Origin: Corbicula japonica
Lineage: Eukaryota > Mollusca > Bivalvia > Venerida > Cyrenidae
Direction of reading: 5' to 3'
Assembly: GCA_038501625.1 (NCBI GenBank)
Contig: JAZAYU010000004.1
Location: 16,634,957 to 16,698,956 of the forward strand
Length of the DNA: 64,000 bases
Of this stretch, positions 48,330-60,930 are shown piece after piece; within the stretch, counting starts at the first letter, position 1; each line of letters begins with the position of its first letter. Under the pieces are notes generated by a model. That model saw only the letters and a list, made by a program, of their open reading frames with translations, was not told where the DNA came from and ran no database searches. Made by a program: the position numbers and the translations under genes.

Positions 48330-49840
48330 GCATTAGCTTCCCCGCATGGATATAAAGATGGAAAAGTTTTAGTTCATTTTTGCATGACCAGCGTGCATAA
48401 ACGCAAAATGACACAGTAAGTTAAAATTAGTTTTGGTCGTACATCTGCATTTTATTGCATGACCAATTGTGTGACATTATATTAAACATGCATATTTCGA
48501 GCAAATATAACGCGAATCTGATTCATGTCCCCCGTAAATACTATCAGCCTATAAATCTAACGTGCTTACAGAACGGAGAAGCAATTAAAAAGTATCAAAC
48601 GCCGATCGACAAAGGCAGCATCACGGAGTTGATATAAGTGTGTGCAAATATTACGCGGAAATGCAAAAAAAATATATTCCAGCAAATTTAGGGACAAATT
48701 ATGACGTTATTGACATATTAACTATGATATACTATAAGCGACAGATACCCATCATTGCGATCTGCAATTCATTGACGTCATATATAAACAAAAGTTGCTC
48801 CTCGATATTCTGCGTTCAGTGAAATATTCGACCCAAATTCAATTGAATTAATTCAATTATTTCTCGGGTAAACTGTATCATTTGATAAAAACGATTTTCT
48901 ATATATTTAGAATAACATATTAAGTAAATTTAGTACAAAATTTACAAAAAGATAGTATTCATCTGTCAGTTTATCTTTAAGTATTGTTCGCGAAATCAGG
49001 AAAATTAACCCTATAATATATATTTTAAATGAGAATAATACATCTGCGAGAATTTATGTCCGTGTGGAAGCATCATTTGTGCCTGTGGACCTATACATTC
49101 CTTCATGAATTTGTTTAACTTCACAAAAAAGAAACTTAAACTCGTTACATTATGTACAGCGACATTCTGTATACAGCCTATTATCTATATTTCCAGCTAA
49201 TATGTTTTTCGTGATATCATCTTACACGATAACATGAGTCTGCATCAAGCTAGTATCTCAGCCTTAACGAACCAGCACGGAATATTGCCGATTCATTACT
49301 TTTACAATAACAATGTAATATATTATACGTCAACGGCTTATAGACGAGGCAATATATAATATAACATGAACTTGGAAACATGCCTCGTTTTTTGCGGAAT
49401 ATAGTTCGTCACTCCAAAAAAGACATATTAATATTGAAGTGATTTAAAGTGAAACAAAATCATCAAGTTCATATAGCTGATTAAAGCGATTTAAAGTTCA
49501 GAGTGTTATAATAATTGCAAGTTGTTTTAAGACAATTTAGTTACAGTAGTTTGAAGTAAACTGGTATTTAATCATTCGTTTAAAGAAGCAATTTGTTAAA
49601 ACTCATGCTGACTTACTTCACAACTCCTATGAAGCAAATTCCTCAAATGTGTGCTGCAATATTAGAAAAATGCAGACTAAGTGCATTTAATAGTACAATC
49701 AAGTATTTCATATTTAAGCTGTTTGATAAAACAGAACATCATTTAATAAAACACAGCCGCGACATGTACTATAATGCATATCAAATGCTTGACTTAGTAA
49801 TAACATAACATGATTTCTGAATTAAGAACATTGACAAGAA
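48330..49840. other. unassigned DNA
   Basis: No gene supported; short plus frames near 48455, 48640 and 49593 have no domain. TGACGTCA followed directly by TATATAAAC at 48773-48789 is noted but unsupported as a promoter. Confidence 0.35.
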
Positions 49841-49850
49841 TATTTTGTTA

Positions 49851-50592
49851 TGGGGCCGTCACACCATAACATTCTGGCCAGCGTTCTACGACGTTTGAGG
49901 AAACGTTGTAAGTCGTCCATTGTTGCTGGGATAGCGCCAGAAGTGCGTTGTGTGAACACTAGTGAACGTCGGTGATCTCCGGGAATCGGCGGAGAAAGCT
50001 GGTCCGGAAAAATAATTTTGAACATGCACAAACGTTTTCACTGAGACCAGCGTTCTTCAACGTTTAATTTCAAACACTGAAGAACGTTAAAGAACGTTCG
50101 TGAAACGTTTTACCAACGTTCGCCAACCGTTGCACGCGTCCGGCTATCGTGAGTCAGTCGTTACTCAAGCGTTGCTTGGTTGTTACTTATCGTTTGTTTT
50201 GCTGCGAACGACTCACTGGCGACCTGTCAACGACCAATGAATGGTCCCCTAGCGCACGCAGTGTGTGACTAAAGTGAAGCAAACGTCCTTTTGGCGTCCA
50301 TTTAGAACTTTCGAGCGTTACCCGAACGTCCATGCCTCAGCACGCTCGTGTAACGTTGACTTTTCGTTATTCGTGCGCCAGTGGCAAGTGAAAACATGCT
50401 AATGGATTTAGGGTTTTCTTACTTGGTCGCTGTTACACAATTCTAGTGCGTTAGACACACGCTAGTAATTTGTTAGACTAAACGTTAATAACACGCCAGA
50501 TCTATCATCCTCTTTCTAGTACGCTCAATCTTGAGATGAACGATTGAAACGTACAGAGAACGTTGACTAGAACATCACAGTGTGACAGCCCC
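49851..50592. mobile_element. Harbinger-type MITE
   Basis: A 742-bp non-coding element flanked by TTA on both sides (49848-49850 and 50593-50595). Ends are inverted: left TGGGGCCGTCACACCATAAC, right complement GGGGCTGTCACACTGTGATG. Inner parts repeat AACGTT and GCGTTC motifs (for example 'agaacgttaaagaacgttcg' near 50080-50100), like the larger Harbinger element at 36551, whose ends share the GTCACAC core. No transposase remnant seen. Confidence 0.8.
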
Positions 50593-50599
50593 TTAAGAT

Positions 50600-53345
50600 A
50601 CATAGGACATCACAGATGTTTAGAACCTATGTTTAGAGCATGCTCGACAACGAGTTCATAGATAAGTATAAGGAATGTCTCGGCAGGGAATATTTTTTTG
50701 AAATTAACAATACATCATATGTTCTCGCATTTCTTAAATACAGGAAAATATTCTGTTTCTTCTTAGCACTGATTCTTGTTTATCAGTAATCTGCTATATT
50801 TTTATGAAGTAAAATAAGTTCATATTGCGTTTTCCTATTTGAAAATCAAGCCAATTTGAAAATTTATTTTTAATACATTGTTGTGGTGTTATGACGAAAA
50901 CTGAACTTTTACAATATATAGGAATATAGGCGAACTATATCTTTAAATATTGAAAACAATTCAGGTTTATTTATTTATCATGTTTTCCTAGTTCCGATCG
51001 ACTGATTTCCCTTTTGTTTTATTCTACAGATGTTTGCCGCACGCACATGTATTATATTACGCACATTGTGAACACATGTTAACATCACGTATGGTCTGTG
51101 TACATATTAGTTGTTCATGTATCAATATCAGACATTGTATATGACATTTTCGATAATTTAACGGTCACGTGCCAGACAAATTAATTTAAATAGTTTTATC
51201 TGCAAAAATTTTACACAATGGAGATAGCAATATTTTCTTGGCGTGTATTTATCAGATGAAAAAGTTCTATTCGCCCGTATGTGTCATTAGATCACAGAGA
51301 GTATGACACGCCTGTCTCTTAGTTACTTCATACTCGATTACTCATACTCGATTATAAAATGACTCAAGCCCGTCTATTTTCTATCTACTATGATAGTCAA
51401 TACCACCTACCTTTGATCACATCATGCTTTGCTGGTGTGTCTGTGCTTTATAGCACTGTTCGTTCATTGATTGTGATATGTTTTAAATATATTTTCCATT
51501 AAGTGTAATAGTTTGATTCTACTCATTTATTGAGACGAGGCACAAACTGCAAGGAAGTTAAGTAATTTTCTATATTATTAATGTGGGTATAGGATAAAAA
51601 ATGCACCCGTTAACCCCGCTGTTTAGCTTTCTAGCCGATGATATTTCCAACAGTTATTTGAGTAAATAAGCGTTTTATTTTTGAAGTTGGCCATAACCTG
51701 ACAAAAACATCGCCATTTATTTTTGTCCGACCTCTACGTTAGTGAAAAGTACGTTTTCTCATCAAATCCACCGCATGCGGAGGTGTAAACTAATCTGAAT
51801 TTTATGCGAGTCGTTAGTGTTTTTCCATGTTACGACGTTGTTTTGTGTAACTGCTTTATCCCTCAATTACTGCATTGTAAGGTTTTGTTCTATCAAAGAA
51901 AAGTGTGTATTCATGTGTTGTGTCTATCGTTCCTTTCTTCAATTTAAGGAAAATATTCAGGAAAACATTGTCAATAAATGATTTTCAATACGCGACATTT
52001 TTATATTAGATTTAAACTTGTCTTGGACAAAAGACATAATTCAGGGTGTGTTGTATTACTTGTCCATGTCCGTCTTTGAGACAAATTTTCTAGTGAGAAT
52101 GAAATACAATGTAAATTCGTCTGAAATGCTCGTTTCGAATTGCTTTATGCACTAATAATAATTTTGACTTTTCAAAATATCATAACTTGGCACTGTGTAG
52201 CATAGTCTATAATGTTTCATTTAACTAATATTAGAAGTGTGTGTTAGCCGTTTACCAAAATTATTATTATGTTGTAATATATTATGCTACTGTTTATCAT
52301 GTACTATGTACAAATGTATATTTTGAGACTTGTGGATATGTAAATAAAAGCTACATTCCATACATGTAATAAATTGAATCATGCATATTGGCATCGACGC
52401 ATGTAAAATAATTCAACAGCATTGGCGTTGTTGAGAAAACAGCGTTTCTGTTTAATAGCCGAAGATACACATTTATTCATGCGATCGCATGTAAACTTGT
52501 AATCAGATCTAATATTTAAATAATGATAAAAGTTTCGAAACGACCAATATAAATACAAATAAGAAACAATTGATCTTGGCAATTGTTAACGGATTTTATT
52601 ATTGAATTGTACTATCTCTAAAAGAGAAAGAGAGAGGACGGACGTGTGGGAATATTTTTATCGTTCTCTTATGTTAAAACAATATGCGGTGTAATTGCAA
52701 AGGACTTGAGTGCGGGTAATATTAAGATATTTTTATTTAAAAGTTATTAAATGAAACTAACTTAGTTGCGCTTTTCTCAATCATCTTAGATTTTGATTGC
52801 AAAGACCGTTTTAGATTTAACAAAAAGATCATTTTGTATTATCAGAATGTATCCCTATTTTGATTCACACAAGTAATTCGCAAAATAACGTTTTAATTTG
52901 GGACTTTATCTGGTGGGAGAAAACCGATTATAAGAGATCGTTGTCCTAGGTTTGGGAAGATTTCACATCAAGTGTCTTTTCATATGTAAATCTTCCTTCT
53001 GTATTGGAATATCGCATTTTTTTCTGGATTGTAGTGGTGGATTTTGCTTGCATGCGGAAAGGGTATATTTGGCTGTAAACGTCTAATCTTGTTCTTAATA
53101 GTTTTGAAATGTACACGAGTGTATGAACTTAAACCGAAATTTATGTTAAATACTTACACATTCTCCTTGTTTAAGAAACTATCTGTCGGATTCGTTTAAG
53201 TGATCGAAGTAAAATAGCTTTACATGTAGATAAAGAAATAATGTTAAAGATAAAATGTAAATTTTATTAAAGAATTTAAAAATCAAAAGAAATCATAGAA
53301 TGAAAATGGTCGTCTTTAATGCATGCAAGTTTCGCCATGATAAAG
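50600..53345. other. 2.7 kb of unassigned DNA
   Basis: No gene or recognisable repeat; 52379-52582 minus is a short frame without domain. Confidence 0.4.
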
Positions 53346-53361
53346 ATCATACAACATTTTC

Positions 53362-53590
53362 ATTTGAAAAAAAGTAACATATGCATATCACACAAAACAC
53401 AGCCTCCCCACGCAGTGAAAAAGAAGAGAGGAAGAGGGAGCATTTTTATTATAAGTATGAAAATTCAAATAAGACGCCACAAACAATTAACGAAAAAAGA
53501 GAACATTTGGGGTTACCGCCTTGGAACGGTCAGTGGCAAAACAAATTGCCACTGGAGGTTTAAACCAGGTTCTAGGGTGCACCAAGTTTG
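53362..53590 (-). repeat. Penelope-type 3' tail
   Basis: Minus-orientation copy: AGTAACATATGCATATCACA, CCTCCCCACGCAGTG, then GGGGTTACCGCCTTGGAACG and AACCAGGTTCTAGGGTGCAC. Well preserved over about 230 bases; both overlapping plus frames are shadows. Confidence 0.8.
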
Positions 53591-54333
53591 AAGTATCAAA
53601 GGGAAATTTAAAAACGCATACGTTAGAACTCGATGAACATATGATTTAAAATTCAGATTTTTAAGTAAATACCGACTTTCGCGCAATTATGCTGTCTACA
53701 TTTCTTTGGATTTAAACAATGTATCGAAATTTACAGCGTCGAATTAATTTCAAGGAGACACGGGATGCGTCGAACAATATTTTATAAACATTTAGTCTGC
53801 ATTAGATCAAACATAATTTTGTTGAAAAATGATTGACCAAATACACGACTTTTAAATAGAATATTCTTAGGTTCTGGTTGGCTGATATCGTCTATTTCGT
53901 TTAAAAATAGCTATCTCTAGTACTTACATATGCATATCTAATGAGCTACATTTCAATATTAATTTATTTTATCAGAATATATCATAGAAAAATAAACTAA
54001 AGTGTAATATAGGTTGCACAGAAACCGGTTAATAAAATAAGAACCAGACAAGAAATATCTTTAAAAAAGATAAACGGCGTTGATGGAAAAGATTTTTATA
54101 TATAAGAAAGAAATAAATAAAGAGCGTGCAAAAATTTCGTCTGGTGATAATACGTCGATTAAAGAAGAATGTCTAACGTTAACTGTACATTTATTCAGTT
54201 TCAATAAAATACCTCTTGTAGAGTTAGTACTAATGACGAATAAATGTTATTAAAATACAATAAATGAAAATAATAACAACTTGTTACAAGAGCGAAATCT
54301 ACCAACTTTTACGTAAACTAACTTAAAAAAAGT

Positions 54334-54403
54334 GTCCCTCCCGAGTATTGAACCCGGGGCATCCGCTTGAGAGGCGAGTGTGATAACCACTACACCAAGG
54401 CGA
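54334..54403 (-). tRNA. tRNA-Glu(CUC)-like sequence
   Basis: Read on the minus strand: D-arm GTGTAGTGGTTATCACAC, anticodon loop CTCTCAA (anticodon CUC) on a CGC/GCG stem, T-arm CCGGGTTCAATACTCGG, then a GAGGGAC 3' acceptor strand. A T-run follows within about two bases and could terminate RNA polymerase III. Internal A and B boxes are good. The acceptor stem pairs poorly (only about four of seven pairs) and the total length is a little short, so a pseudogene or tRNA-derived repeat head is as likely as a working gene. Confidence 0.55.
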
Positions 54404-54499
54404 TTTGAATGTCTGGAGTTGAAATTAACAATCAGTATCAAAGGAACTAGAAAGGAACCAGTAAGAACCAGAAATATCTGCACTTCTCTGTCGTTTTAC

Positions 54500-55685
54500 A
54501 CTGTGTATTGTACTCGAGTGTTTACCTGACACCCATGAATATTCCATATAAAATCGTATTTAAGCCATCAATTGACTTAACTGGTTATTTATACCGTAAA
54601 TATCATTTTCTCCAATACAATTATCGCTTTTAAAAACGAAAATGCCCGAACATATAAGTGCCATGTAAATACTAACACACAATATAAAAATCGTTACGGT
54701 AGTCATTAACGAGACCCACTAATAACCAATCAAAATAATCTATTTGATTTTCCCGCTGCATAATAAGTTTTATTTACAATATTTCATTGGTCGAAAAACT
54801 AGGTCAAAAGTGAGCTTAGACAGCTAACGCCGAAAAAGTGTACCGTTTTACTGTTACACGTATTTATAATTTGCATGAACAAAAGCAGTTGGTATCATAA
54901 ACACATCAAGGAAGATTTTAATGACCAGACACATTTTAAAGATTTACATCTGTTTAAAGAATATATTATATGGACCTTGGTAATTTGTGTAAACTTTAGA
55001 GCAAACCCCACATTTCGAAAACATCGTCTCAACGATCAATTAAAAAAAAGAACAAAACACACACCACAAACAATGAGGTGTAACTGTCTTGTCAGTGGAA
55101 AGTATATGATGCAGTAACTTCACAATGTCTCGTATGAATAAACGACTACATGTTTGCTTATAAAATGTAACTGAATTATCTGGTCTTTAAACGTTTTGTT
55201 GTGCAGATTTCTTTTCTTTAACGTGCAAAATTACAGCATTAACAAATAGTCAGGAAAGAAGCGACCATAAATGTTGTTGAACTGTTTTTGCCTTGTAAAT
55301 TTGAAAACAAATATAAGGTATTTATTATTTATATTCTAAATATTACAAACCCTGTTTGTGCGGAAAAATACCAGACTAGAAAGGCTATTTTATTTCGTTG
55401 TTTGACTTTCATATGCTTAAACAACAGATCGCCTTGTTGTATTTTAATGTCGTTTAGCTGGACGTGAAATACAATCCTTATCTATTAGATATTAATGTTC
55501 ATATGTTAACACATAAAGAGAATGTCACATTGAAACATATATCCACCATAATCCTTCTTGTCGTTTAATCCGTATATGGAATGTCTGACAGTGTAGAATT
55601 GTTTAGGAAAGTTTCTGGTCAACGAAATAACGAATGTATACTGGGCTGTCTATTCTAGGAGTAAGGCAGAGATAGTAAAGAGCAA
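54500..55685. other. unassigned DNA
   Basis: No gene or repeat supported; frame 54875-55117 plus has no recognisable domain. Confidence 0.4.
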
Positions 55686-55690
55686 CAGGG

Positions 55691-55797
55691 TTCAAGATCA
55701 TAAAACTAAAATTGGAGACCATTCGCCATTTCAGCCAATCAGATGCTCGAGATTTGAGACCGGTCTCCAGATTTAGTTTTATGATCTTTGGCACAGG
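55691..55797. mobile_element. palindromic MITE, copy 4 (left arm deleted)
   Basis: Left tip TTCAAGATCATAAAACTAAA then jumps to CGCCATTTCAGCCAATCAGA and the complete right arm ending GATCTTTGGCACAGG. About 50 bases of the left arm are missing compared with 25642-25793. Confidence 0.75.
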
Positions 55798-55844
55798 ATA
55801 AGGAACGGCAGTACTTTAATTTTTGTTAATTATATCAAAAGTAA

Positions 55845-56130
55845 AATATGCATATCAGGAATCGCAACACTCACAAAAACAACCTCCCCACTCAGCAAAA
55901 AAGAAGAGAGGAAACGAGAGCATGTGTTCATCAGTATGTTAAATTCAAATAAGACGCCACAAACAATTAACAAAAAATCTGAATGCTTGGGGAAACTGCC
56001 TTGGAACGGTCAGTGGCAAAATAATTTGGGGGTTTAAACCTGTGTCTAGGGTGCAGCGACTTCACACTTACCCTAACATGTTCTCAATGTCAACACACAA
56101 ATACAAGTTGTCTCGGTGAAATCACTCGTC
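55845..56130 (-). repeat. Penelope-type 3' tail
   Basis: Minus-orientation copy from AAATATGCATATCAGGAATC through GAAACTGCCTTGGAACGGTC to ACAAATACAAGTTGTCTCGG, ending about 50 bases outside FB2. Confidence 0.8.
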
Positions 56131-56199
56131 AAGCTACAATGACGACAGCAAACGTTTAATAAAGTTTTTAACTTGCTAAGAAGTGAGGTGAGTGAAGTT

Positions 56200-56870
56200 G
56201 GCTATGACATCGAAGATCGAAATTCAATATCGAGCTGAATATCGAGCCAGCTCTGAGATCGAAATTCAGATAAAAGTGAATTTCGAGCTGGGATGAATAT
56301 CGAGCCAGCTCTGAGATCAATATTCAAACAAAACCCTGCGAATATCGAGCTGGGGTGAATATCGAGCCAGCACTGAGATCGAAATTTAAAAAAAAAGTGA
56401 ATTTCGAGCTGGGATGAATATCGAGCCAGCTCTGAGTTCGATATTCAAACAAAACTATGCGAATATCCAGCTGGTGTGAATATCGAGCCAGCTCTGAGAT
56501 CGAAATTCAGATGATAGTGAATTTCGAGCTGGGGTGAATATCGAGCCAGCTTTGAGATCGATATTCAAACAAACCGCGCTAATGTCGAGCTGGACTGAAT
56601 ATCGAGCCAGCACTGAGATCGAAATTCAGATAAAAGTTAATTTCGAGCTGGGATGAATATCGAGCCAGCTCTGAGATCGAAATTCAGAAACAAATGAATG
56701 TGGAGCTAAGTTGAATATCGAGCCAGCTCTGACTTCGATATTCAAACAAACCACGCGTCTTTCGATCTGGACAGAATATCCTGCCAGCTCTGCGATCGAA
56801 ACTCAGATAAAAGTGAATTTCGAGATGGGTTTAATATCTAGCCAGCTCTGAGATCGAGATTTAGGTTGAA
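56200..56870 (-). repeat. FB2 left arm: 120-bp dimer satellite
   Basis: About five to six dimers alternate an A half (GAAATTCAGATAAAAGTGAA, then TTTCGAGCTGGGATG) with a B half (GATATTCAAACAAAAC, then CGAATATCGAGCTGG), each followed by AATATCGAGCCAGCTCTGAG. Units toward the interior are more diverged. Confidence 0.85.
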
Positions 56871-58900
56871 TAAACCATGCTTTACTCTTTGAGTTAGAAA
56901 AGGTTCTCCGGCATATAGAATATATTAGGCTTGTTTGTCTTGTGTACTGTATGTCGAAGATCGCGTTTCTTTCGTTGGCGTAAGTTTGTGCGATACATGT
57001 TTGTTTTACCGGATATAAACATAGCTCTAATATATTTAGATACATGTCGCTTACAGGGTTCGTACCTCACCGTATTTTTACGTTATTCGACAGATGGCGT
57101 AATGTTTAGGTATATCACCAGTTTTGTTTTGATTTGGTTAATTTGTCCCAAACAAAATTGCTGCATGTCGGCTGTGTGACTGGACTACAGTAATCACACG
57201 TTAGTCCTAATTTGACCCACTGTTTTACTGAGAATTTTATTTAATAAAGGTTTGTAATGCTAAGAAAACGCTGCATTTTCAAAGAAATCTGAATCAATGC
57301 AAACTTCAAAAACACGGGTGTAACACCGCTTCATGTAACATCGCCAATTTATGTATCGGCGAACGTTAAATCTAACAGTTTTTGTACTAACTGTAACATT
57401 AAGCGCCAAAAGCCAGTTGTGCTATCTGTACTAAATGTAGAAGTGGAGTTTGCTTGTGACAAATGTAACAGTACCTTGTCGTAAATGTAACACTCAAATT
57501 ATTGTATATGTCATCTTTGAATTATATACTCCCAAAACACAATTAGATTCCCCTCGGGCCGTATCTATGACAGAAGTGCAAAGAAAGTTTCCTTTTAGAT
57601 GTCAATAGAATGATGATATAAACTGTGCAAGAACCACAACTATATCTGGAAAAAGAATTTCTTGCAGACTCCTCCTACTCTATTCTTCCCTCACGATCGT
57701 TTGCTTCTTGATGCACTGAAAACAATTACTAAAGGAAAACGGAACCCAAGGACTTGAACAATTATCATGATTTTGAAAATCGACACAACGCACTAAATAA
57801 ATAAAACCGTGTTTCAAATGTTAAATAGTAGTATTTGACAGTCATATGTAGCAAACTAAGATTTAATAAAACTTTGGCCCTCGTTCCATTACAAGTAAGC
57901 CCTTAACAAACTCTGTGCGAAAACTGTTTTAAGGATTAAACACAGTTTTCCCAATTTCAATTTATATTTAAAACGTTTATCAAGAATATGTATAAACTCT
58001 CTTTCCAAGTGAAAGCAACAACATTGTTAGAAAGTTTGAGAGAGTTGGAGAACAAATTCACATGGGAGAAGAGGTTTCGAGATTAAAGACAGAAATAAAA
58101 TCCAGTTGATATATATTTTGTTATTTTAGGAAGTTGACTTCGTCGGTATTTTCCAGTATGTTATAAGAATATATTTAATTTAATATTAAATGGTATTTCA
58201 TTGTTAAACGCCTACAGTGATATTGTATTATTTACATGTACATAGAAAGTTATCTAATTGTTTTATATCTTTATGTCTCTATTCTTAAATTCTCCATGAA
58301 ATTTAAATACTGCTGCCCATAAAGGGTGTTCATGCAACCCCAATAAACCCTCTCCGGATCGTAATAAGTAGTACAAGAAATATAATAGTATTATATTACT
58401 TTTGTCTAAAGCAAAAGCAATTTAGCACAGATTTAGTTACTTTAAGCATTAGTGACTTTGTTACATTTGCGGTAAGATTGTTACTTTTAGCGTTGCTTAA
58501 CACAAATTTCAAGCTATTAACATCTCCTGAAAACGAATTCAAAGAAACGTTCAACTCGGCCACATTTTTACACAGTAGACCAAAGCAAAATATCACTGCA
58601 CGGCCGAAACCTTTCTCAAATAAAGGAATTTTGATTACAGAAGATTTAGAAAATATACAAGTAGTTGGCATCTCAACCTTTTTCAACCAAATTTCTCCAA
58701 CAAAATGTAACTCAATTGCTGCCGCAGAAACAATTTATTTTTACCAACTTCATTTACCAACTAGTTTTGAATTCTCAGCTCCTGCATCATACTATACATT
58801 CATGACCCCTTTTTTCAATAACTTATAACTTATATTCTGGATCACCAAACATGGTCTATTTAGGATCACTTCTGACTATTACCAGTAAACTTCTTAACTC
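56871..58900. other. FB2 interior
   Basis: AT-rich DNA with no recognisable transposase. Frames 58478-58828 plus and 58396-58686 minus overlap each other and show no family signature. Near the left inner edge AAATGTAACA occurs at 57461 and 57483; near the right inner edge its complement occurs at 58459, so inner edges may retain a second, older inverted motif. Confidence 0.5.
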
Positions 58901-58904
58901 TGTT

Positions 58905-60930
58905 TAAATATCGATCTCAAAGCTGGCTCGATATTCAACCCAGCTTGAAATTCGGACGGTGAGTTTGAATATCGATCTCAGAGCTGGCTTGATCTTCAGT
59001 CCAGCTCGAAATTCGCGCGGTTTGTTTGAATATCGATCTCAGAGCTGGCTCGATATTCATCCCAGCTCGAAATTCACTTTTATCTGAATTTCGATCTCAG
59101 TGCTGGCTCGATATTCACCCAAGCTCGATATTCGCAGTTTTGCTTGAATAACGATGTCAGAGCTGGCTCGATATTCAACATAGCTTGAAATTCACTTTTA
59201 TCTGAATTTCGATCTCAGAGCTGGCTCGATATTCATCCCAGCTCGAAATTCACTTTTATCTGAATTTCGATCTCAGTGCTGGCTCGATATTCATCCCAGC
59301 TCGGATTTCGCAGGGTTTTGTTTGAATATCGATCTCAGAGCTGATTCGATATTCATCCCAGCTCGAAATTCACTTTTATCTGAATTTCGATCTCAGTGCT
59401 GGCTCAATATTCACCCCAGCTCGATATTTGCAGGATTTTGTTTGAATATCGATCTCATTGCCGGCTCCATATTCACCCCAGCTCGAAATTCACTTTTATC
59501 TGAATTTCGATCTCAGAGCTGGCTCGATATTGACTCCAGCTCGATATATTCTCAGGGTTTTGTTTGAATATCGATCTCAGAGCTGGCTCGATATTCATCC
59601 CAGCTCGAAATTCACTTTAATCTGAATTTCGATCTCAGTGCTGGCTCGATATTCATCCCAGCTCGAATTTCGCAGGGTTTTGTTTGAATATCGATCTCAG
59701 AGCTGGCTCGATATTCATCCCAGCTCGAAATTCACTTTTATCTGAATTTCGATCTCAGAGCTGGCTCGATATTGACTCCAGCTCGATATTCGCAGGGTTT
59801 TGTTGGAATATCGATCTCAGAGCTGGCTCGATATTCATCCCAGCTCGAAATTCACTTTTATCTGAATTTCGATCTCAGTGCTGGCTCGATATTCATCCCA
59901 GCTCGAATTTCGCAGGGTTTTGTATGAATATCGATCTCAGAGCTGGCTCGATATTCATCCCAGCTCGAAATTCATTTTTTTCTGAATTTCGACCTCAGAG
60001 CTGGCTCGATATTGACTCCATTTCGATATTCGCAGGGTTTTGTTTGAATATCGATCTCAGAGCTGGCTCGATATTCATCCCAGCTCGAAATTCACTTTTA
60101 TCTGAATTTCGATCTCAGAGCTGGCTCGATATTCACCCCAGCTCGATATTCGCAGGGTTTTGTTTGAATATCGATCTCAGAGCTGGCTCGATATTCATCC
60201 CAGCTCGAAATTCACTTTTATCTGAATTTCGATCTCAGGGCTGGCTCGATATTCATCCCAGCTCGAAATTCACTTTTATTTGAATTTCGATCTCAGTGCT
60301 GGCTCGATATTCATCCCAGCTCGGATTTCGCAGGGTTTTGTTTGAATATCGATCTCAGAGCTGGCTCGATATTCATCCCAGCTCGAAATTCACTTTTATC
60401 TGAATTTCGATCTCAGTGCTGGCTCGATAATCACCCCAGCTCGATATTCGTAGGGTTTTGTTTGAATATCGATCTCAGAGCTGGCTCGATATTCATCCCA
60501 GCTCGAAATCCTTTTTATCTGAATTTCGATCTCTGAGCTGGCTCGATATTCGACCCAGCTCGATATTCGTACGGTTTTGTTTGAATATCGATCTCAGAGC
60601 TGGCTCGATATTCATCCCAGCTCAAAATTCACTTTTTTCTGAATTTCGATCTCAAGTCTTGCTCGATGTTCACCCCCGCTCGATATTCGCAGGGTTTTGT
60701 TTGAATTTCGATCTCAGAGCTGGCTCGATATTCATCCCAGCTCGAAATTCACTTTTATCTGAATATCGATCTCAGAGCTGGCTTGATATTCACCCAGCTT
60801 GATATTCGCAGGGTTTTGTTTGAATATCGATCTCAGAGCTGGCTCGATATTCATCCCAGCTCGAAATTAACTTTTACCTGAATTTCGATCTTAGAGCTGG
60901 CTCGATATATCAGCTCAATATTGAATTTCG
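58905..60930 (+). repeat. FB2 right arm: 120-bp dimer satellite
   Basis: About sixteen to seventeen 120-bp dimers in the opposite orientation to the left arm. Dimers in 59600-60450 are nearly identical, those at both edges diverged. Because 120 is divisible by three, an open frame of 199 codons (59684-60283) with a 40-residue period arises, as do shorter ones nearby; these are by-products, not genes. Confidence 0.85.

Noticed and set aside
48773..48789. TGACGTCA followed by TATATAAA as a cAMP-responsive promoter
   Set aside because: The two motifs are adjacent rather than spaced, and no gene starts downstream; likely chance in AT-rich DNA. The TGACGTCA near 17265 is rejected likewise.
49822..50031. 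Minus-strand 69-codon frame
   Set aside because: Lies across the left end of the Harbinger MITE and has no domain.
58396..58828. Opposed frames in the FB2 interior as a transposase
   Set aside because: Neither frame shows a DDE-type or other transposase motif; too short and mutually overlapping.
59684..60283. 199-codon open frame with a 40-residue period
   Set aside because: Produced by a 120-bp satellite whose length is divisible by three; no start context, no conserved domain, and the same satellite lies in the other orientation at the left arm.
58905..60930. CRISPR-like regular array
   Set aside because: Units are contiguous tandem copies without unique spacers, the partner array is inverted, and the context is eukaryotic.
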